DNA from: Anaerolineales bacterium UBA2181
GTDB lineage: Bacteria > Chloroflexota > Anaerolineae > Promineifilales > UBA4811
Direction of reading: 5' to 3'
DNA: 64,000 nt
Assembly (NCBI GenBank): GCA_002328075.1
Contig: DCVT01000058.1
Span: 139,815-203,814, forward strand
Below, in pieces: positions 1 through 8,595 of the stretch (the first letter of the stretch is position 1; every line of letters starts with the position of its first letter). The notes under the pieces are model-generated. The model worked only from the letters and a program-made list of their open reading frames with translations, ran no database searches and was not told the DNA's origin. A program made the position numbers and the translations under genes.

Positions 1-4
1 GCAG

Positions 5-2176
5 GTGGACATGCAGGCCGACTTTATGACGCTCAACCCGCAACTTGATCAGTTGGAGGCGCACTGGCGACAAGGCGAGTTTGAGGCGGTAGCATCTGAA
101 GCCGAGCAGTTGCTCGCGGCATTCCCGCACCTCGTCAAAGCGCACCTAATCCTGGCGGACTGCCTGATGGCGTTGGGCCAGGATGCAGGCGCGGTGGAAC
201 ATATACACCAGGCGGCGAGCGTCGACCCGGGAGCTGAGGTAGCCGGCCGGTTGTGGGCCGATCATCCCCCGTTTGAAGGTGCGTGGCCCGGGTCCGCGGT
301 GCCCGGCGCCCTGGGGAACCTGCCGCCGGCTGTGGCCAGCGCCCTGGGACTGAACATGTTGCCGGCGCCGTCGGTTGAAAAACCGGTGAATGGCAAATCG
401 CATGTGACCGCTCCGACCTGCACTGAGGTGCAAGCGCCGCCGCCGGCGGTGCCACGGGAGCCCATCATCTCTCCGGCCCAGGAGATCTGGCTGGACATTC
501 AGGCGGAGATCAACCGCCTTAACGGGCGCGCAGGCCAGAGCAAGAAGCAGCGTTCAACCAGGTCCGACAAGATCAAGCAGGTCAGGCTGAATCCTGTCTA
601 TGTGATGGCTGCCAGCAAGCGAGGCCTCCAGGAGAAATATGGTATTGACGGTTGGGAGCAGATTGACCGGGCGTTGCAGGCGCTGGCCAAAGCGGCCGAG
701 GTGCACCTTCGCGCCCCGGCCGGGGTGCTCTACCTGGACGATGCAGCCAATCTGGCCTCCTTTGGCCTGAAACCGGTGGATCCCATGGATGCATGGGCGG
801 TGAAATCCCTGCTGTGCCAGATGGATGAACGCCTGGCCCGACAACAACAGGAGGTTGGGTGGCTCTTGCTGGTGGGCGGGCCAGATCTGATCGCCTTTCA
901 CCGACTGCCGAACCCAGCCGATGACTGCGACCTGGACGTGCTCTCTGACAACCCGTACGGCTGTCGCGACGAAAACTACTTTGTACCGCAGAGGGCAGTG
1001 GGGCGGCTGCCTACGGGCGCGGGCAATGATCCCAGCTTGTTGCTCAAATCCATTTCGACCGCGCTGGCGGCCCATCATGCCGAGCGCCGGTCGGCTGGCG
1101 GCTGGATACGCCGGTGGTGGACCCAATTGGCCTGGGCGCTCCGCGGCCGCCGAAAGGGCCTGGTGGCCAGCTTTGGTTATTCGGCCAGCATCTGGCGAAA
1201 GGCCTCGCTGGAGGTGTTTCGGAACATCGGTTACCCGCGCCGGCTGCGCTTGTGTCCGCCGATGACGGCCAACGAGTTCAGGTCTCTTTCGTTAGGGGCG
1301 TGCCGCTATGGCTATTTCAACCTTCACGGCATTGACGATGGACCGGCCTGGTACGGCCAGCGTGACCCCAATCTGCCGGCCGGCTATCCGGATTACCCGG
1401 TGGCGCTGCGACCGGAAGACCTGGCAGCCGTGGGCACGGTGCCGGAGGTTGTTTTTTCCGAGGCGTGTTACGGCGCAGCGATTGCCGGCCGGGCCGTCGA
1501 TTCCGCGCTCTGCCTCAAGTTCCTCGAATCCGGCACCCGCATCATGATCGGTTCGACCTGCGTGGCCTACGGCGGCGTGAACGCAACGCTGGAGGCGGCT
1601 GATCAATTGGCGCTGTTTTTCTGGCAGGAGATCGCTGCTGGTTACTCAGGCGGGAGGGCCCTGCAGCAGGCCAAAGTGGCTTATGCCCGCCACCTGGACG
1701 CACGGCAAGGGTACCTGGATGGCGAGGATCAGAAAACGCTCATCAGCTTTGTTTATTACGGTGACCCGACGCTCACCGCCCCGACAACGGCCTATGGTGT
1801 CAGCCGCCGTGGACGCACGCGGACCTGGAAACGGCTCACCGAATGCCCGCCCACGGTATGCAGCAAGCGTCGCGCCTCGGAACCGGCCGAGAGCGTCCCC
1901 GAAGAGCTGGTCCAGGCGGTCCGAAATCGGGTAGCTGGCTACCTGCCGGGCATGGAGAACGCCAAACTCACCGTCACCCGTCAAAAACTGTGCCAGGGCC
2001 GGCAGTGCGAACGGCCCTGCAACGGGTGCGACGCCAAGACCTCTGGCATAGATGTCCAGCGGATGCTCTTTACCATGCGCCAGACCGAGCAAGCAGAGGG
2101 AGCAGTGCATCAGCGACTGGTCAAGGTGACGGTAGATCAGCACGGCAAGATGGTCAAGATGGCGGTGTCAAAATGA
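5..2176 (+). CDS. TPR + C25 (gingipain-like) cysteine peptidase with C-terminal accessory domain
   Basis: The N-terminal ~80 residues form a TPR-like helical repeat. Residues ~270-610 resemble the clan CD peptidase family C25: a LLVGGPD strand, a VGRLP segment, a catalytic-type His in NLHG (His441) and a Cys in SEACYG (Cys488). This would make it a caspase-fold cysteine peptidase. No signal peptide or membrane segment is seen, so it is probably cytoplasmic. The last ~85 residues form a separate domain that resembles the 79-aa protein encoded at 4753. The frame is open to the window edge: GTG at 5 or ATG at 11 may be the start, or the gene may begin upstream. It overlaps the next gene by ATGA, which indicates an operon. 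The substrate is unknown. Confidence 0.75.
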   Translation: MDMQADFMTLNPQLDQLEAHWRQGEFEAVASEAEQLLAAFPHLVKAHLILADCLMALGQDAGAVEHIHQAASVDPGAEVAGRLWADHPPFEGAWPGSAVPGALGNLPPAVASALGLNMLPAPSVEKPVNGKSHVTAPTCTEVQAPPPAVPREPIISPAQEIWLDIQAEINRLNGRAGQSKKQRSTRSDKIKQVRLNPVYVMAASKRGLQEKYGIDGWEQIDRALQALAKAAEVHLRAPAGVLYLDDAANLASFGLKPVDPMDAWAVKSLLCQMDERLARQQQEVGWLLLVGGPDLIAFHRLPNPADDCDLDVLSDNPYGCRDENYFVPQRAVGRLPTGAGNDPSLLLKSISTALAAHHAERRSAGGWIRRWWTQLAWALRGRRKGLVASFGYSASIWRKASLEVFRNIGYPRRLRLCPPMTANEFRSLSLGACRYGYFNLHGIDDGPAWYGQRDPNLPAGYPDYPVALRPEDLAAVGTVPEVVFSEACYGAAIAGRAVDSALCLKFLESGTRIMIGSTCVAYGGVNATLEAADQLALFFWQEIAAGYSGGRALQQAKVAYARHLDARQGYLDGEDQKTLISFVYYGDPTLTAPTTAYGVSRRGRTRTWKRLTECPPTVCSKRRASEPAESVPEELVQAVRNRVAGYLPGMENAKLTVTRQKLCQGRQCERPCNGCDAKTSGIDVQRMLFTMRQTEQAEGAVHQRLVKVTVDQHGKMVKMAVSK

Positions 2177-3594
2177 ACCTGAGTGAGTACCCGCGGCCGC
2201 AAAACGATCTGGGCATCGGTTTCAGCTATTTTCCCGACAACAACCACTTTAATCAGCGCGACCTGGACTGCTGGCTGCCCCGCCTCCGCGAGTTAGGCGC
2301 CAGCTGGTTGGTCCTGCAGACTCCAGTGGCCAGGCCGGTCCCCGACTCTTTTCTGCAGCAACTGATGATGGGGGATGTGGAGCCGGTGGTGGTGCTGACT
2401 GCGGAACGGGTGGGTCCCCTGGATCTACCTTCGCTAACCGATACAGTCCATGCCCTGGCGGACAGCGGAGCCCACTATGTGGTTCTGGGTGACCAACCCA
2501 ACTCGCGTTCCCGCTGGACTCCCCAGGAATGGGCCAAGCCGGCTGTGGTGGAGCGGTTTGTCGATTACATGGTGCCAGCGCTGGAGACGGTGGCGGCCGA
2601 GGGGTTGTTCCCGGTGTTGCCCCCGCTTGACCCGTTCGGGGCGTATTGGGACACTAGCTTTTTGCAGACCATGCTCGCCAGTTTAGTGAGGCGCGGCCTG
2701 GGTCCCCTACTGGAGAGGGCATCCATCGGGATGCGCAACTTTGCCAACCACCGGCCGTTGGACTGGGGCGTCGGCGGGCGGAAGGCATGGCCACAGTGCC
2801 GGCCCTACGCCTGTGACGACGGCACGCAGGACCATCGTGGTTTTCGTCTCTTTGAGTGGTACCTGGAGATCGTGCGGGAGTCCGTCGGGCGCGAACTGCC
2901 GATCATCGCCTGCGCTAACGGGCCGCAAGACAGCCGGGGTGATGACGACCGGCCGCTGGACCAGCGCAAGCATGCCGACCAGTCGGTGGAGATGGTGAAC
3001 CTGCTGGCCAATGGCGAGCTGCCGCCGGCTGTACTAAACCATGCTTTCTGGGTGCTATCCGCCGAGCGGAGCCAGGCGGGATATGCCGAACGTTGGTTTG
3101 ACCCGAACGGCAAGCCCCGGCTGCTGGCGGTACAGGCGGTGCAGAACGCCGCCGCCGAATTGCGGCTGCGGCCGGCGGCCAGTCAGGATGCATATCGCCA
3201 GGTTGTCGCCGGCCGCGTGACCGAGGACGACCAAGGGGTGGGCCCCGCCGGCGGGGTCACCAGTCACTCCAAGGGCAAACTGATCCAGCACTATCTCCTG
3301 TTGCCGGTGTTCGAGTGGGGAGTGGAGCCGTGGTACCTGGAGATTGCGCAGGATTACGTCGCCGCACACCGGCCGACCTGCGGGTTTTCGCTCGATGAGG
3401 CGGTGCTGGCGCAACGGGTCACCATTGTTGGCAACGAACAGGGGATCAGCGCCGATGCCGCGCGGGTGCTGGAGACCGCAGGATGCCGGGTCGAGCGCAT
3501 CGCCGGCAAAGACGGCACCGAGACACGGAACTTGTTGGGGAAACTGGCGAGGAACGCAAGACCTATCTGGGCAGCACAGACGCAGAGGAGTTGA
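2173..3594 (+). CDS. TIM-barrel-like protein, possibly glycoside-hydrolase-related
   Basis: This 473-aa protein starts at an ATG overlapping the peptidase stop (ATGA). Its opening (GIGFSYFPDN, then LRELGASWLVLQTP) and alternating strand-helix pattern, with repeated references to position along a barrel (VVVLTAE, YVVLGDQPN, LFPVLPPLDP, LPIIACANG), resemble the (beta/alpha)8 fold of glycosidase-like proteins. No catalytic pair of acids can be assigned with certainty. The C-terminal ~70 residues include a nucleotide-fold-like stretch (VTIVGNEQGISADAARVLE). There is no signal peptide, which is odd for a secreted glycosidase and fits the cytoplasmic neighbours (peptidase and FtsZ). A more exact function is not recognised. 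It is followed by the FtsZ gene after 4 bases, so the two are co-transcribed. Confidence 0.7.
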   Translation: MNLSEYPRPQNDLGIGFSYFPDNNHFNQRDLDCWLPRLRELGASWLVLQTPVARPVPDSFLQQLMMGDVEPVVVLTAERVGPLDLPSLTDTVHALADSGAHYVVLGDQPNSRSRWTPQEWAKPAVVERFVDYMVPALETVAAEGLFPVLPPLDPFGAYWDTSFLQTMLASLVRRGLGPLLERASIGMRNFANHRPLDWGVGGRKAWPQCRPYACDDGTQDHRGFRLFEWYLEIVRESVGRELPIIACANGPQDSRGDDDRPLDQRKHADQSVEMVNLLANGELPPAVLNHAFWVLSAERSQAGYAERWFDPNGKPRLLAVQAVQNAAAELRLRPAASQDAYRQVVAGRVTEDDQGVGPAGGVTSHSKGKLIQHYLLLPVFEWGVEPWYLEIAQDYVAAHRPTCGFSLDEAVLAQRVTIVGNEQGISADAARVLETAGCRVERIAGKDGTETRNLLGKLARNARPIWAAQTQRS

Positions 3595-3598
3595 AAAG

Positions 3599-4768
3599 AT
3601 GGACCTCGATCGAGCACTAGCGCCAACCCAGGGCCAACCGGCCTTGGGGCAGGTATTCAGCCCCCGGATCAAGGTGATTGGACTGGGCGGAGCAGGCAGC
3701 AACGCGGTGGAGCGGATGTTGGCAGTGGGCATTCCGGGGGTGGAGTATATGGTGGCCAACACCGACTGCCAGGCATTGGCCAACTGCAAAGCACCCACCC
3801 GGATTCAGTTGGGTCCGCAACTAACGCGCGGGCTCGGCGCGGGCGGGCAGGCAGCGGTAGGTCGAGAGGCAGCCACGGAGAGCAGAGATGCGCTGCGCAG
3901 CGCGCTCTCGGGCGCTCACCTGGTCTTCGTCGCTGCCGGGATGGGCGGCGGCACCGGCACCGGTTCGGCGCCGGTGGTAGCGAGCATTGCCCGCGAGCTT
4001 GGGGCCCTGACGGTCGCGGTTGTCACCTTTCCCTTTTCGTTTGAGGGCGCCCGTCGGGCGAGGACTGCTCAGGCCGGCATCAAACTGCTGGCAGAACAGA
4101 CGCATACGCTGATACAGGTCCAGAATGACGGATTGCTGGCTATTGCGCCGCGCGACCTCAGGTTGGATACCGCGTTTAGGGTAGCCGATGACGTGCTGCG
4201 ACAAGGCATTCAGGGTATTGTCGAACTGGTGAGCCACACCGGGCTCATCAACCTGGACTTTGCCAACGTGTCATCCGTCATTCTGCGCGGCGGGCACGCG
4301 CTGATGGCCATCGGCCGGGGAGAAGGGGCAGGCAAGGTGCAGGAAGCGGCCGATGCTGCGCTGCATCATCCGCTCCTGAACAACGAGCTCCTGGCCAAGG
4401 CCACTGCCGTGCTGGTCCATTTGACCGGCGGTTCTGACCTTCCGCTGCAGGAGATCAGCGAGACCATGGCGTTGGTTACCCAGGCGGCTCATCCTACGGC
4501 CGAGGTGCTGTTCGGAGCCAGCGAGGACCCCGAGATGGAAGGCAAGGCTCAGATCATCCTCATTGCAGCCGGCATTCACGACCAGCCTCGGGAATCCATT
4601 CCGGTTGAATCGCTGTTTGGCGTGCCGACTCCTCAGGAGGAGGATGCTTTTGTCACTGAGGAGTGCCCCGCAGTCCGGTCCATCCTCGACGTGCCCGCAT
4701 TCCTGCGGCGTCGCGAGCGCCAGCGGGCCGAGACTGCGCGAGAGGAGCGCGTATGGGCAACCAACTGA
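3599..4768 (+). CDS. FtsZ-family tubulin-like GTPase with altered T7 loop
   Basis: This 389-aa protein is a full-length FtsZ homologue. It has the N-terminal nucleotide-binding strand (KVIGLGGAGSNAV), the tubulin signature GGGTGTGS near residue 115, LTRGLGAG, and an FtsZ-like C-terminal peptide (LDVPAFLRRR). FtsZ polymerises with GTP and normally forms the division ring. The T7 catalytic loop reads NLDFANV (residues 218-224), whereas canonical FtsZ has NxDFADV. The second catalytic Asp (D212 in E. coli) is Asn223 here, which predicts weak or absent GTP hydrolysis. ATG 3599 was chosen because AGGAG lies 8 bases upstream and the FtsZ N terminus begins there. The operon context with a caspase-fold peptidase is unlike the usual dcw division cluster, so this may be a paralogue rather than the main FtsZ. 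Confidence 0.9.
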   Translation: MDLDRALAPTQGQPALGQVFSPRIKVIGLGGAGSNAVERMLAVGIPGVEYMVANTDCQALANCKAPTRIQLGPQLTRGLGAGGQAAVGREAATESRDALRSALSGAHLVFVAAGMGGGTGTGSAPVVASIARELGALTVAVVTFPFSFEGARRARTAQAGIKLLAEQTHTLIQVQNDGLLAIAPRDLRLDTAFRVADDVLRQGIQGIVELVSHTGLINLDFANVSSVILRGGHALMAIGRGEGAGKVQEAADAALHHPLLNNELLAKATAVLVHLTGGSDLPLQEISETMALVTQAAHPTAEVLFGASEDPEMEGKAQIILIAAGIHDQPRESIPVESLFGVPTPQEEDAFVTEECPAVRSILDVPAFLRRRERQRAETAREERVWATN

Positions 4769-4992
4769 CGGGCGAACAGATTCAGTGGATTTGCCAGCGG
4801 GTCTACCGTCAGTACCCGGCGGTGGCTGGGGTTCGTCCCTCCCTGCAATCACCCAAGTCCGGCCCGACCGACCGGGTGCTGCTGGTCTTCAAGGGTTCCG
4901 CCCAATTGGCCGATGGTGCCCGTTTGCCGGTGACCGTGCGGGTGACCGCCGACCTTGACGGCCGGATCGTCAAGATGACCAGCAGCCGATAG
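4753..4992 (+). CDS. Small protein related to the C-terminal domain of the C25 peptidase
   Basis: This 79-aa protein starts inside the 3' end of the FtsZ gene (16-base overlap, GGAG just upstream). Its sequence aligns by eye with the last ~85 residues of the peptidase encoded at 5-2176. Both have an N-terminal helix (EQIQWICQRVYRQYP versus EELVQAVRNRVAGYLP), then a hydrophobic strand (RVLLVFKGS versus RMLFTMRQT). Both end with V-rich D-x-x-G-(R/K)-(I/M)-V-K-M followed by a short Ser-containing tail. A shared binding domain, perhaps for interaction or autoregulation, is inferred. No known family was recognised. Confidence 0.75.
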   Translation: MGNQLTGEQIQWICQRVYRQYPAVAGVRPSLQSPKSGPTDRVLLVFKGSAQLADGARLPVTVRVTADLDGRIVKMTSSR

Positions 4993-5083
4993 AGAAGGCC
5001 GAAAGGCAGTTTTCGCCGCTTGGCTGCCGAGCCGTCTGGCCCGGCAGCCGGCGCGCCTGCGCGTGGTGTGCGCCCGGTGACGT

Positions 5084-5112
5084 TTGCCGCTTTCGGGCGG
5101 TCATGGTATAAT
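5084..5112 (+). promoter_or_regulatory. Predicted sigma70-type promoter of the DUF4332 gene
   Basis: TTGCCG at 5084-5089, a 17-base spacer, and a perfect TATAAT at 5107-5112. It gives a leader of about 160 bases before the ATG at 5279 and indicates that the DUF4332 gene is transcribed separately from the FtsZ operon. Confidence 0.55.
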
Positions 5113-5278
5113 CACAAACGGTCCCTTTGGGCGAGCCAAGGTGACAGTTCTGTTTGCCAGACGGGCCAGCAGAAAGCTCCCACTATCTGGTTGAATTCTC
5201 GCCCGTGGTCCGGCGGCGCGTTTCTGGTGGCCGGGCGGTTCGGGCGACTAGAGGCATCACATTCCGGAGGTTGGCAGA

Positions 5279-5683
5279 ATGGGTAGAATCATCGAGATCG
5301 AAGGCATCGGCCCCGAGTACGCGCGCCGGCTCAAGGAGCTGGGCATCGGCACCACGGAGCAGCTGTTGGAGGCAGGCGGCACCCCCAAGGGCCGCCAGGA
5401 GCTGGCCGAGAAAACTGGCATCGGCGCCAAGCTGATCCTGGAATGGGTGAATCACGCCGACCTGTTCCGCATCAAGGGCGTGGCCGAGGAGTATTCCGAC
5501 CTCTTGGAGGCCGGCGGAGTGGACACCGTGGTTGAATTGGCCACACGCAATCCGGCCAATCTGTACCAAAAGCTGGCGGAAATCAACCAGGAGAAGGAGC
5601 TGGTCAGGCAACTTCCCGGCGCCAAGCAAGTCGCAGACTGGGTCGAACAGGCCAAGAACCTCCCGCGCAAGATTACCTACTAG
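5279..5683 (+). CDS. DUF4332 helix-hairpin-helix protein
   Basis: This 134-aa protein has two helix-hairpin-helix-like halves. The first begins IEIEGIGPEYARRLKELGI and continues to TGIGAKLILEWV. The second contains IKGVAEEYSDLLEAGGVDTV. This is the pattern of DUF4332 proteins, small HhH-type proteins presumed to bind nucleic acid or protein; their role is not established. It has its own promoter and is followed by a hairpin terminator, so it is probably monocistronic. The AGG-containing segment just before ATG 5279 is a reasonable ribosome binding site. No catalytic residues are expected. Confidence 0.85.
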   Translation: MGRIIEIEGIGPEYARRLKELGIGTTEQLLEAGGTPKGRQELAEKTGIGAKLILEWVNHADLFRIKGVAEEYSDLLEAGGVDTVVELATRNPANLYQKLAEINQEKELVRQLPGAKQVADWVEQAKNLPRKITY

Positions 5684-5709
5684 ACCGGTAGGCTACGCAT
5701 ACGATGATC

Positions 5710-5736
5710 GGGCTGCGGAGCAGCGCAGCCCATTTT
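5710..5736 (+). terminator. Rho-independent terminator after DUF4332
   Basis: GGGCTGCG at 5710-5717 pairs with CGCAGCCC at 5724-5731 across a 6-base loop, followed by ATTTT. It lies 27 bases after the DUF4332 stop codon. Confidence 0.6.
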
Positions 5737-5915
5737 CAGTGGGTGCTGGCTGCGGCAGGTCGTCGGGAGAACTGCATACCCCCCGGTACCGGATTTCAGC
5801 CATTTGGCTACGAGCAGATCAGGGATCCGATGCCGTGATATCGCCGAACCGACGATGCGGTCAATTGTGAGAACCGGCGCAGTGAGGCTGGTGGTCGATG
5901 TGGGGTGATCCCGCG

Positions 5916-7145
5916 ATGTCACTGTGCGCCCAAACGCGGGCTGATTTTCCCATCCTGAACCAGGAGGTCCGGCCGGGCGTGGCGCTGGTCTACTTGGACA
6001 ACGCCGCCACCACACAGAAACCGGTAGCGGTGTTGGACGCCTTGGACCGATATTACCGGTGGAATAATGCCAACATCCATCGCGGCGTTCACGCGTTGGC
6101 CGAGCGAGCGACGGCCGATTATGAGTCCGCTCGGAAAAAGGTAGCTCGGTTTATCGGTGCGGGCAGCGCTCGCCAAGTCGTCTTTGTCCGCAACACGACG
6201 GAAGCCATCAACCTCATTGCCCAGTCCTGGGGTCGGGCCAACATTGGGCCAGGCGACGAGATCCTGCTGACAGAGCTGGAACACCACAGCAACATCGTAC
6301 CCTGGCAACTGCTGGCCCGCGAAAAGGGCGCTGCGGTGCGCTACCTGCCAGTGGACACCGAATGCCGTCTGGACATGAGCGGTTTGGACTCGCTGCTGAC
6401 CGAGCGCACACGATTGGTGGCCTTTTCGGGGATGTCCAACGTGACCGGCGCCTTTGGGCCAATGGGGTTGATCGTGGAGCGCGCCCACGCGGCCGGCGCG
6501 GTGGTGGTGCTGGACGGCGCCCAGTTGGTTCCACATGCGCCGGTCAACGTGGCCGAGATGGACGTGGATTTCCTGGCGTTCTCTGGTCACAAGATGCTCG
6601 GTCCCACCGGGATTGGTGTCCTGTACGGAAAACGCCGCCTGCTGGAGTCGATGCCCCCCTTTCAATCCGGGGGCGACATGATTAGGCGGGTCACCTGGGA
6701 GGGCGCGGAGTGGAACGATGTCCCGTGCAAGTTCGAGGCCGGCACCCCCAACATCGCCGGGGCTATCGGATTGGCTGCGGCGGTAGACTATCTGGAGGCC
6801 ATCGGCATGGAGCGGATAGCCGCCGCCGATCGGCAGATGGCTGCCCACTTGCTGGAAGCGTTGGGCCAGAACCCTGGCGTCAAGATACTCGGCCCGATCC
6901 AGAGCGCGAGAGGCGCTGTGGCGGCGTTCACCGTGGACGGTGTGCATCCGCATGACCTGGCCGAGCTGCTCAACCGTGAGGGCATTGCCATTCGGGCTGG
7001 CCACCACTGCGCCATGCCGCTCCATCACAAGCTGGGGCTGGCGGCATCTGCCCGGGCCAGCCTGTACCTGTACAACAAGCCGGTTGAGATAGACCTCCTG
7101 GTGCGCTCCATTCGCCAGGCGCAGAAGCTGTTTGGCGTGGGCTAG
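5916..7145 (+). CDS. sufS: Cysteine desulfurase SufS
   Basis: This PLP enzyme removes sulfur from L-cysteine as a persulfide for Fe-S cluster assembly. It has the SufS-type N terminus (VYLDNAATTQKP), the NANIHRGVHALAERAT segment, the PLP-lysine motif FSGHKMLGPTG, and the catalytic Cys loop in RAGHHCAMPL. Length (409-415 aa) is normal for SufS. ATG 5916 is preferred because GGGGTGAT lies 6 bases upstream; an in-frame ATG at 5898 would add six residues. The acceptor protein SufU follows after 3 bases, forming a minimal sufSU pair. The sufB, sufC and sufD genes are not in this window. Function is secure from motifs and context. Confidence 0.93.
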   Translation: MSLCAQTRADFPILNQEVRPGVALVYLDNAATTQKPVAVLDALDRYYRWNNANIHRGVHALAERATADYESARKKVARFIGAGSARQVVFVRNTTEAINLIAQSWGRANIGPGDEILLTELEHHSNIVPWQLLAREKGAAVRYLPVDTECRLDMSGLDSLLTERTRLVAFSGMSNVTGAFGPMGLIVERAHAAGAVVVLDGAQLVPHAPVNVAEMDVDFLAFSGHKMLGPTGIGVLYGKRRLLESMPPFQSGGDMIRRVTWEGAEWNDVPCKFEAGTPNIAGAIGLAAAVDYLEAIGMERIAAADRQMAAHLLEALGQNPGVKILGPIQSARGAVAAFTVDGVHPHDLAELLNREGIAIRAGHHCAMPLHHKLGLAASARASLYLYNKPVEIDLLVRSIRQAQKLFGVG

Positions 7146-7148
7146 GCG

Positions 7149-7547
7149 ATGGATGACCTTTACCGCGACCGCATCCTGGATCACTATCGCCACGCGCGCA
7201 ACAAGGGCAGCCTGACACCGGCCGACATCTCTTGTCAGGAAGATAACCCGCTCTGCGGCGACCAGGTCCGGTTTGACCTGCGCCTGGATGCCAGCGGCCG
7301 GATCACCGAGGTCGCCTGGGACGGACGCGGTTGCGCCATCAGCATGGCGTCGGCTTCTCTTCTCAGCGAGCGGATCAAAGGCGGCACGTTGGGGGAGCTG
7401 TGCCACCTGGGGAAGGATCAGGTACTTGAGTTGCTGGGGATCGAGTTAGGTCCGATCCGAATCAACTGTGCGATGTTGGCGCTCACGGCTCTCCAGTCAG
7501 GCGCCTGCGGGCAGACCGACTGGCCCGAGGAGGACGAGGGGTTCTGA
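7149..7547 (+). CDS. sufU: Fe-S assembly sulfurtransferase/scaffold SufU
   Basis: This 132-aa SufU/IscU-like protein carries the three conserved cysteines: NPLCGD, GRGCAIS and INCAML. The spacing between the second and third Cys is the longer SufU type rather than IscU. In characterised systems SufU is a zinc protein that accepts persulfide sulfur from SufS and passes it to SufBCD. The ATG lies 3 bases beyond the sufS stop, so the two are translationally coupled. The acidic C terminus (PEEDEG) is typical. It converges on the minus-strand polyprenyl synthase with only about 20 bases between stops. Confidence 0.93.
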   Translation: MDDLYRDRILDHYRHARNKGSLTPADISCQEDNPLCGDQVRFDLRLDASGRITEVAWDGRGCAISMASASLLSERIKGGTLGELCHLGKDQVLELLGIELGPIRINCAMLALTALQSGACGQTDWPEEDEGF

Positions 7548-7569
7548 GGTTCCGCTGGGCGCTGCTCGG

Positions 7570-8586
7570 TCAATCCTTTCGGCGCAGCAACCGGTTGGCC
7601 ATCTCGGCAAGCATTTGCCCGGCCGGTTCCTTGGGCTCAGCTGCGGTCAGGTTGTCCAACGCCACCTCGGAAAAGCCCTGGGCCATGCCGGACGCATACT
7701 TGTCTGCCCCCAATTGCTCCAGCAACTGCACCACTCGGGGCAGGTCGATCGACGGTTGGGCGTACAGCTGTCGAAACTCCTCGCTTTCCGCCAATGCAAA
7801 AACCACCGGTAGCGTCTTTTTTCGGGTGAGGATGTCAGAGGCTGTGGATTTGCCCACCGCTTCTTCCTGGCCCCATATGCCCAACAGGTCGTCGTAAGCC
7901 TGAAAAGCCAATCCGAGGTTCCGGCCAAACAGCGCCAGGCGTTGCCGTTGCACGGCGCTGGCGCCAGCGACAATCGCACCGATGGCGCAAGCGCCCTGCA
8001 GAAGGGCTGCCGTCTTGCCCTCGACCATGTCCAGGTACTCGTACACAGTCACCATCGGTTCGCGCTCGAAACGCATATCCAGGTGCTGGCCTTTGGTCAA
8101 CTCGATGCAAGCTTGGGAAAAGATCTCCAAGACCTGAACCACGGCCGAGTCTGGCACGCTGCGCTCTCGCAGGCGAACCAGCGCGCCAAAAGCGGTGGCG
8201 AACATGCTGTCGCCCACATTGATGGCCTGGGGCACTCCCCACAACTTCCATACAGTGTCCCGGCCGCGCCGCGTGTCGCTATGGTCCTCGATGTCGTCGT
8301 GGAGAAGGCTAAAGTTGTGCAACAGCTCGAGCGCGGCAGCCGCTGGCAGCGCCTGCTCCCACTCGCCGCCGGCCGCCTGGCAAGCCAGGAGGCAGAGCAG
8401 CGGCCGAACTCGTTTGCCGGAGCGACCGGTCACGGGTTGCCACGTGGGATCCACCCACCCCATGTGGTAGTTCATCATGCCCCAGTACGCTTCATAACCT
8501 GGTGCGGCGGGGCCAAGTACAGTGCGCATCTCCCTTTCGAGAGGCGCTGAAAAACGCTGGATGGTGTCGTCCAGAATTGACTGCAT
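7570..8586 (-). CDS. Polyprenyl (geranylgeranyl-type) diphosphate synthase
   Basis: This 338-aa trans-prenyltransferase condenses IPP with allylic diphosphates to build isoprenoid chains. The first Asp-rich motif is LLHDDIEDHSDTRRG (DDxxD). The second region is QAYDDLLGIWG, which has DDxxG in place of the classical DDxxD, a form seen in several bacterial members. Chain length cannot be fixed from sequence; geranylgeranyl or similar is likely. GAGGAG lies just before the start. It follows the IDI-2 gene by 9 bases on the same strand, so IPP isomerisation and chain elongation are co-expressed. Confidence 0.92.
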   Translation of the reverse strand: MQSILDDTIQRFSAPLEREMRTVLGPAAPGYEAYWGMMNYHMGWVDPTWQPVTGRSGKRVRPLLCLLACQAAGGEWEQALPAAAALELLHNFSLLHDDIEDHSDTRRGRDTVWKLWGVPQAINVGDSMFATAFGALVRLRERSVPDSAVVQVLEIFSQACIELTKGQHLDMRFEREPMVTVYEYLDMVEGKTAALLQGACAIGAIVAGASAVQRQRLALFGRNLGLAFQAYDDLLGIWGQEEAVGKSTASDILTRKKTLPVVFALAESEEFRQLYAQPSIDLPRVVQLLEQLGADKYASGMAQGFSEVALDNLTAAEPKEPAGQMLAEMANRLLRRKD

Positions 8587-8595
8587 CAGATCTCC

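Noticed and set aside
5919..7406. 495-aa minus-strand ORF opposite sufS
   Set aside because: It runs antisense to well-supported sufS and sufU and shows no family signature; a GC-rich shadow frame.
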